17,139 bases of DNA. Origin: JAIMBK01 sp040755975 (GTDB lineage Bacteria > Bacillota > Desulfotomaculia > Desulfotomaculales > Nap2-2B). The stretch spans positions 1 through 17,139 of the forward strand of contig JBFLZY010000061.1 in assembly GCA_040755975.1 (NCBI GenBank), written 5' to 3'. A program made the position numbers and the translations under genes. Below are positions 13,762 to 17,139 of the stretch, one piece after another. The stretch's first letter is position 1; each line of letters begins with the position of its first letter. The notes beneath the pieces are model-generated. The model was not told the DNA's origin. It did no database searches and was given only the letters and a program-made list of their open reading frames with translations.

Positions 13762-13792
13762 AAGAACACTCGAAGTGAAGTGGGGTGGACAG

Positions 13793-14737
13793 GTGTCTTT
13801 GAGTAAAAGGTTGAAAATTTTTACCGGCAACGCCAATCCCGGGCTCGCCCGGGAAATCGCCCAGTACCTGGGGGTGTCTTTAGGGGAGGCTAAAGTCACC
13901 CATTTTTCGGACGGGGAAATTCAGGTCAGAATCAACGAAAGTGTGCGGGGGGCGGATGTATTTATCGTTCAGCCTACCTGCACGCCCGTGAACGAGCATT
14001 TGATGGAACTGCTGGTCATGGTGGACGCGGTGAGAAGGGCGTCGGCCAGGAGAATTACGGCCGTACTCCCTTACTACGGGTATGCCCGGCAGGACCGCAA
14101 GACCCGCGCCCGGGACCCCATTACCGCCAAGCTGGTGGCCAACTTAATTACGGCCAGCGGCGCCCGCCGGGTGGTCACCATGGACCTTCATGCCGGGCAG
14201 ATCCAGGGCTTTTTTGATATTCCCGTTGATCATTTGCCCGGCGTACCCATCCTGGCCCAGTATTTTCTCCAGCAAAAGCTGGGAAACGTGGTGGTGGTTT
14301 CCCCCGACCACGGCGGGGTAACCAGGGCAAGGGATCTGGCGGAGCGCATCGGCGCCCCCCTGGCCATAATTGATAAACGCCGGCCGGAGCCGAATGTTGC
14401 CGAGATTATGAATATCATCGGCGATATCAAAAATAAAAAAGTAATCATGATCGATGATATTATCGACACGGCAGGCACAATCGCCCAGGGCGCCCAGGCG
14501 TTGAAAAAGTGGGGAGCCACGGAAATCTACGTTTGTTGCACGCATCCGGTCCTGAGCGGACCGGCGATCGAACGCCTGAACCAGGCGCCGATTAAAGAGG
14601 TGGTGGTTACCAATACGATTCCTTTGGCTGCGGAGCAATGCTCGAAAAAAATAAGGGTGCTTACCGTGGCCCCCCTCCTGGGCGAAGCGATTATTCGCAT
14701 CCACGAGGATCTTTCGGTGAGCAAATTATTTGACTGA
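13793..14737 (+). CDS. prs: Ribose-phosphate pyrophosphokinase (PRPP synthase)
   Basis: Prs makes phosphoribosyl pyrophosphate from ribose-5-phosphate and ATP, the precursor of nucleotides, His, Trp and NAD. The 314-residue product matches the bacterial class I enzyme: FTGNANPGLAREIA, FSDGEIQVRINESVRG, PYYGYARQDRKTRARDPITA with its catalytic His-loop neighbours, DLHAGQIQGFFDIPVDHL, SPDHGGVTRARDLA and the PRPP-binding loop VIMIDDIIDTAGTIAQGA. The start is GTG at 13793 after GGGGTGG (13782-13788), with TTG 13799 as an alternative at better spacing. The open frame upstream overlaps glmU and is not used. Confidence 0.96.
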   Translation: MSLSKRLKIFTGNANPGLAREIAQYLGVSLGEAKVTHFSDGEIQVRINESVRGADVFIVQPTCTPVNEHLMELLVMVDAVRRASARRITAVLPYYGYARQDRKTRARDPITAKLVANLITASGARRVVTMDLHAGQIQGFFDIPVDHLPGVPILAQYFLQQKLGNVVVVSPDHGGVTRARDLAERIGAPLAIIDKRRPEPNVAEIMNIIGDIKNKKVIMIDDIIDTAGTIAQGAQALKKWGATEIYVCCTHPVLSGPAIERLNQAPIKEVVVTNTIPLAAEQCSKKIRVLTVAPLLGEAIIRIHEDLSVSKLFD

Positions 14738-14756
14738 GCATTGATTGGCAGGTGCT

Positions 14757-14771
14757 TTAGGATCGTCCTAA
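14757..14771. terminator. Short hairpin between convergent prs and PRC genes
   Basis: TTAGGA-TCG-TCCTAA forms a 6-bp stem with a tight loop. No direct T-run follows on either strand; T-rich sequence comes about 25 bp later. It is at best a weak terminator. Confidence 0.3.
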
Positions 14772-14775
14772 TTGG

Positions 14776-14801
14776 AGGGAATTAATTTAGGGAATTAATT
14801 T
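14776..14801. repeat. Perfect 13-bp tandem duplication
   Basis: AGGGAATTAATTT occurs at 14776-14788 and again at 14789-14801 without a gap, in the space between the convergent prs and PRC-barrel genes. Confidence 0.8.
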
Positions 14802-14814
14802 TTCTCTTGCCGGC

Positions 14815-15552
14815 TTACAAAAAAGTTTGTTTAATTTCTGGATCATCTTTGGGCGGGCCTTCTTCCAGAATTATGTTTTCCTGGCGGGGAGCGTTTTTCT
14901 GCGCCGGGTTTTTTAGCCGGGTGTGGTTTGTTTTACGCCGGAAGGGCAAATTCAACCCGCCGCCCAGTTCGCGGCTTTTGTGCACGGCGCTGCTCCAGGC
15001 CTGCGCGGCCGTATTTTTCACGGAGCGTAAAGTATCCTGAAAACCGCCTTCGATTTTGACAAGATTATTCAGGCAGTCGTCTGTGCAGACCGTCACCTGT
15101 CTGCCCAAGGTGCGGATAAAGCTGGCGTCCAGGTAGGCCCGGCCCTGCATAACGTTGTTCAGGATCCCTTCCGAAAATTCCAGGCCCACAATTTCGCCGG
15201 TTTGCAGGTCGACGTAGAATTCGTCTACCTGGCCAAGAATAGTGCCGTTTTCCAGGACGATGCGGGTGCCCAGGACCTCCACCTTATCCTTGGTTAATTT
15301 CAAAATTTCCGGCAGGGTGGCTCCTTTTTGGAGATAGTTGCCCCGCTCCACTGTAATGGCGTCTTCGCCGATGCTGCGGAGCTGGTTGAAGGGGATGAAT
15401 TTTTGTTCTTTGAGCCACCCCTTTTCTTCTATGATTAAGGCAACTACCGCTTTGCGGGCGGGATCGATCACCAGGCCTTTAACTTTGCCGATTTGCCGGC
15501 CTTCTTCCAGGCTGAAAACGGGCAGGTTGAGGAGCTGTTTGCTCTTGCGCAT
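14815..15552 (-). CDS. Protein with two PRC-barrel domains and a basic tail
   Basis: The product is about 245 residues. Two PRC-barrel units are visible. The first (about 5-80) has LPVFSLEEGRQIGKVKGLVI, an EEKGW strand and FIPFNQLRSIGEDAITVE; the second (about 88-165) has VEVLGTRIVLENGTILGQVD, TGEIVGLEFSEG and AYLDASFIRTLGRQVTV. The tail (about 175-245) is polar and rich in Lys, Asn and Pro. PRC barrels occur in ribosome maturation factor RimM and photosynthetic reaction centres; free-standing versions in sporulating Firmicutes (YlmC/YmxH type) are poorly understood. I chose ATG at 15552, 9 bases after GAGGGAGG; ATG 15561 touches that ribosome site. It occupies the place of ctc (L25) between prs and pth, on the opposite strand. 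Confidence 0.8.
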   Translation of the reverse strand: MRKSKQLLNLPVFSLEEGRQIGKVKGLVIDPARKAVVALIIEEKGWLKEQKFIPFNQLRSIGEDAITVERGNYLQKGATLPEILKLTKDKVEVLGTRIVLENGTILGQVDEFYVDLQTGEIVGLEFSEGILNNVMQGRAYLDASFIRTLGRQVTVCTDDCLNNLVKIEGGFQDTLRSVKNTAAQAWSSAVHKSRELGGGLNLPFRRKTNHTRLKNPAQKNAPRQENIILEEGPPKDDPEIKQTFL

Positions 15553-15582
15553 GGATTTCATCCTCCCTCAAAGATAAAGTCA

Positions 15583-15610
15583 CCACAAAGACGCAAAAAT
15601 CACGCGGAGT
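15583..15610. repeat. CRCAAAG-type repeat, site 4
   Basis: CCACAAAG, ACGCAAAAAT and CACGCGGAG occur in series in the space between the divergent PRC-barrel and pth genes. The match to the other sites is partial. Confidence 0.4.
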
Positions 15611-15683
15611 GTTGCTCTCGAACAAAACATTTTTAGAAAATAATATGCGTAAGAAAGCCGCGGCATGATAGCGGGGAGAGAAA

Positions 15684-16346
15684 ATGATGTTGGTTGTCGG
15701 ATTGGGGAATCCCGGTTCGGAATATGCGAAAACCCGTCATAACGTGGGTTTTATGGTTGTCGAACGGCTGGCGGCGGAGTTTGCCGCGGGAGAATCGCGC
15801 ACAGGGCCCGGCGCGGTGGGGGCCGGCTCTGCAGGGGGTGGCACAGCGGCGCCAGGCGGCCCGGCAGGGACCGTCCGCCCGGCGGGGGGATGCCTGCGGT
15901 GGCGTCTGCGGTGCCGGGCGCTGGTGGCCGAGGGTCACTTTTGGGGGCGGAAGGTGATTCTCGCCAGGCCGCAGACCTACATGAACAACAGCGGGGAAGC
16001 GGTGGCGGCCCTTTTGCGCTGGTACGGGTTTGGTCCGGCGGAGCTGCTGGTAATTTGTGACGACCTGGACCTCCCTCCGGGGCAAATCCGGATTCGAAAA
16101 AAAGGGGGGGACGGCGGGCACCGGGGTTTAAAATCAATTATTGCGGCGTTGGGAACGAAGGAGTTTCCCCGCCTGCGCATCGGCATCGGCCGTCCGGAGC
16201 CGGAAGTGGACGTCGTCAGGTGGGTCCTGGGCCGTTTTAACGGCCGGGAGGCGCCCGTGGTTGATGAGGGCGTGGCCAGGGCCGTTCAAGCGGTGCGGGT
16301 GATCTTAGGCGAGGGCATTGAGAAGGCGATGAACCTGTTTAACTGA
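15684..16346 (+). CDS. pth: Peptidyl-tRNA hydrolase with an unusual low-complexity insert
   Basis: Pth frees tRNA from peptidyl-tRNA that drops off the ribosome. The 220-residue product has the family signatures: MLVVGLGNPGSEYAKTRHNV with catalytic His19 and Asn9, RPQTYMNNSGEAV, DDLDLPPG and GGDGGHRGLKSII, then FPRLRIGIG. Family members are about 185-195 residues. The excess lies between residues about 35 and 78, where about 45 Gly/Ala/Pro-rich residues, ending in several Arg and Cys, replace the usual 9-10. The matching DNA (about 15788-15920) is much richer in G and C than its surroundings. The start is ATG 15684 or 15687 after GGGGAG (15673-15678). All catalytic positions are intact, so the enzyme is probably active. 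Confidence 0.93.
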   Translation: MMLVVGLGNPGSEYAKTRHNVGFMVVERLAAEFAAGESRTGPGAVGAGSAGGGTAAPGGPAGTVRPAGGCLRWRLRCRALVAEGHFWGRKVILARPQTYMNNSGEAVAALLRWYGFGPAELLVICDDLDLPPGQIRIRKKGGDGGHRGLKSIIAALGTKEFPRLRIGIGRPEPEVDVVRWVLGRFNGREAPVVDEGVARAVQAVRVILGEGIEKAMNLFN

Positions 16347-16377
16347 TCCTGCCGGTAACATGACAATGCTCGCCGGC

Positions 16378-16407
16378 AAAAGACCCGATGCTTCGGAATG
16401 GGTTTTT
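16378..16407 (+). terminator. Intrinsic terminator after pth
   Basis: AAAAGACCC (16378-16386) pairs with GGGTTTTT (16400-16407), with one G-U pair and a 13-nt loop. It follows another stem, TGCCGG (16350-16355) / CCGGCA (16373-16378). Confidence 0.6.
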
Positions 16408-16416
16408 AAGTTCGCC

Positions 16417-16445
16417 TTGACTTGGTGACTTATTTGTAGCATAAT
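16417..16445 (+). promoter_or_regulatory. Sigma-A promoter of tRNA-Pro
   Basis: TTGACT (16417-16422) and CATAAT (16440-16445) are separated by exactly 17 bp. Initiation would fall near 16452, about 13 bases before the mature tRNA 5' end. Confidence 0.8.
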
Positions 16446-16464
16446 ATAGATGGAGCTCAAGGAG

Positions 16465-16543
16465 CGGGGCGTAGCTCAGTTTGGCTAGAGCGCACGGTTC
16501 GGGACCGTGAGGTTCGCAGGTTCAAGTCCTGTCGCCCCGACCA
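16465..16543 (+). tRNA. tRNA-Pro (anticodon CGG)
   Basis: The cloverleaf is complete. Acceptor CGGGGCG pairs with CGCCCCG and is followed by A and an encoded CCA (16541-16543). The D arm is GCTC/GAGC, the anticodon arm CACGG-TTCGGGA-CCGTG has anticodon CGG, and the T arm is GCAGG-TTCAAGT-CCTGT. It reads the proline codon CCG. The cas6 stop codon on the other strand begins 2 bases after the tRNA end, so the transcripts converge closely. Its 3' end lies at the junction with CRISPR genes, and tRNA 3' ends are common insertion points. Confidence 0.95.
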
Positions 16544-16545
16544 TT

Positions 16546-17139
16546 TTATTTTATGGGAGGCCTTACCTGCACAAAGTACTTCCCCAGCCCGAAGACCGCG
16601 CCTTTGCCCACGTGCACCAGCTCGCCCAGCTTAAGCAGCGGCCAAAAGTCCGCCAGCGGTCCTTTGTAGCTGGCTTTTCCCACCAGGCCGCCCATTTTCA
16701 TTTTCGTGTCCTGCCGGGAGGAGTAGCGCTCCCAGTCCAGCCAGCGCGTCCTGTTTTCGCTGAGCTTTACTTCTTCCGCCCTGCGGATAATCCCGGCAAA
16801 GTCTTCTTTCCATTCGTACCCGTGGTAAAAATAGCAAAGAGAAGAAATCCGGCGCAAAAGATTGCGGATGAGGATGTGAAAATCCGGCCTCGCCGCCAGG
16901 CCCCCCTGAAAGGTCAACCGGGTGGGGGTGAGAAACTCCAGCGTGATTTCGTTTTTGGCCGGGCGGGCGGCGGGCAGGTTCCAGATGTCTTGCCCCCGGA
17001 TAACCAGTTCTTCCGCATGGACCACTTTTTCTGTCCCGCGGTAAATTGTCCGGCGCTCGCCGGCGGGGCCAAGGGCGGCGATTTCCTGCACGCTAAACGG
17101 CCGCCGCCCTTTGCCCATCCCCAGGCGGCCCAGTTCTTC
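16546..17139 (-). CDS. cas6: CRISPR-associated endoribonuclease Cas6 (5'-partial, runs off the window)
   Basis: The frame is open from the right edge and ends with TAA at 16548-16546, giving about 197 visible residues; an internal ATG at 17118 is probably not the start. The visible part matches the C-terminal half of the Cas6/DUF2276 RAMP family: FLTPTRLTFQGGLAARPDFH, LIRNLLRRISSLCYFY, TRWLDWERYSSRQ, KMGGLVGKASYKG and the closing Gly-rich loop LGELVHVGKGAVFGLGKY. Cas6 cuts pre-crRNA within the repeats to give mature guides for type I or III systems. The N-terminal ferredoxin-like half, which usually carries the catalytic His, is outside the window. The remaining cas genes and the array should lie further right. 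Confidence 0.9.
   Translation of the reverse strand, partial: EELGRLGMGKGRRPFSVQEIAALGPAGERRTIYRGTEKVVHAEELVIRGQDIWNLPAARPAKNEITLEFLTPTRLTFQGGLAARPDFHILIRNLLRRISSLCYFYHGYEWKEDFAGIIRRAEEVKLSENRTRWLDWERYSSRQDTKMKMGGLVGKASYKGPLADFWPLLKLGELVHVGKGAVFGLGKYFVQVRPPIK

Noticed and set aside
13664..13792. In-frame 43-residue extension of Prs into glmU
   Set aside because: The normal Prs length is reached from GTG 13793, and the extension overlaps the 3' end of glmU in another frame.
14144..14704. 186-codon open frame antisense to prs
   Set aside because: It mirrors conserved prs codons and shows no independent protein features.

Overview
The window reads as a chromosomal segment of an endospore-forming clostridium, most like the Peptococcaceae (Desulfotomaculum/Pelotomaculum type). 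Supporting signs are spoVG, two SPOCS (DUF3794) spore-envelope proteins, strong AGGAGG-type ribosome sites, frequent TTG and GTG starts, and a version of the Bacillus/Clostridium ispE-spoVG-glmU-prs-pth neighbourhood. The lineage is inferred from protein features and gene order only.

Left part (1-6032): a fragment of an unrecognised gene, a secreted CAP-domain protein with a tyrosine-rich segment, then a probable spore-envelope locus. That locus holds a SipL-like protein (three SPOCS domains plus LysM), a SPOCS protein fused to a carbohydrate-binding-like jelly roll, a YbaB/EbfC paralogue, and four small genes that form two paralogous families (A at 4522 and 5488, + strand; B at 4810 and 5160, - strand). 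Two of the small genes have candidate sigma-K-type promoters. I recognise no described family for the four small proteins; this is the best candidate for an undescribed system here.

Middle (6098-7932): a YdcZ/DUF606 membrane protein, and on the - strand an L,D-transpeptidase with a C-terminal LysM followed by a ZIP metal transporter.

Right-centre (8163-16346): a housekeeping block of ispE, a GntR/FCD regulator, a translationally coupled NTP-transferase-like protein, threonine ammonia-lyase (ilvA), spoVG, glmU, prs, a two-PRC-barrel protein on the - strand, and pth. Compared with Bacillus subtilis, GntR plus the NTP transferase sit where purR is, ilvA sits where yabJ/ridA is, and the PRC-barrel gene sits where ctc is. 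spoVG has a candidate sigma-H promoter inside a tandem 12-bp repeat and its own terminator. The pth product carries an unusual Gly/Ala/Pro-rich insert of about 35 residues.

Right edge (16347-17139): a terminator, a strong sigma-A-type promoter, tRNA-Pro(CGG), and the 3' part of a cas6 gene on the - strand that runs off the window. A CRISPR-Cas locus therefore probably lies just outside. No CRISPR array lies inside the window. Four intergenic sites carry related CRCAAAG-type short repeats (near 1279, 6561, 7966 and 15583).
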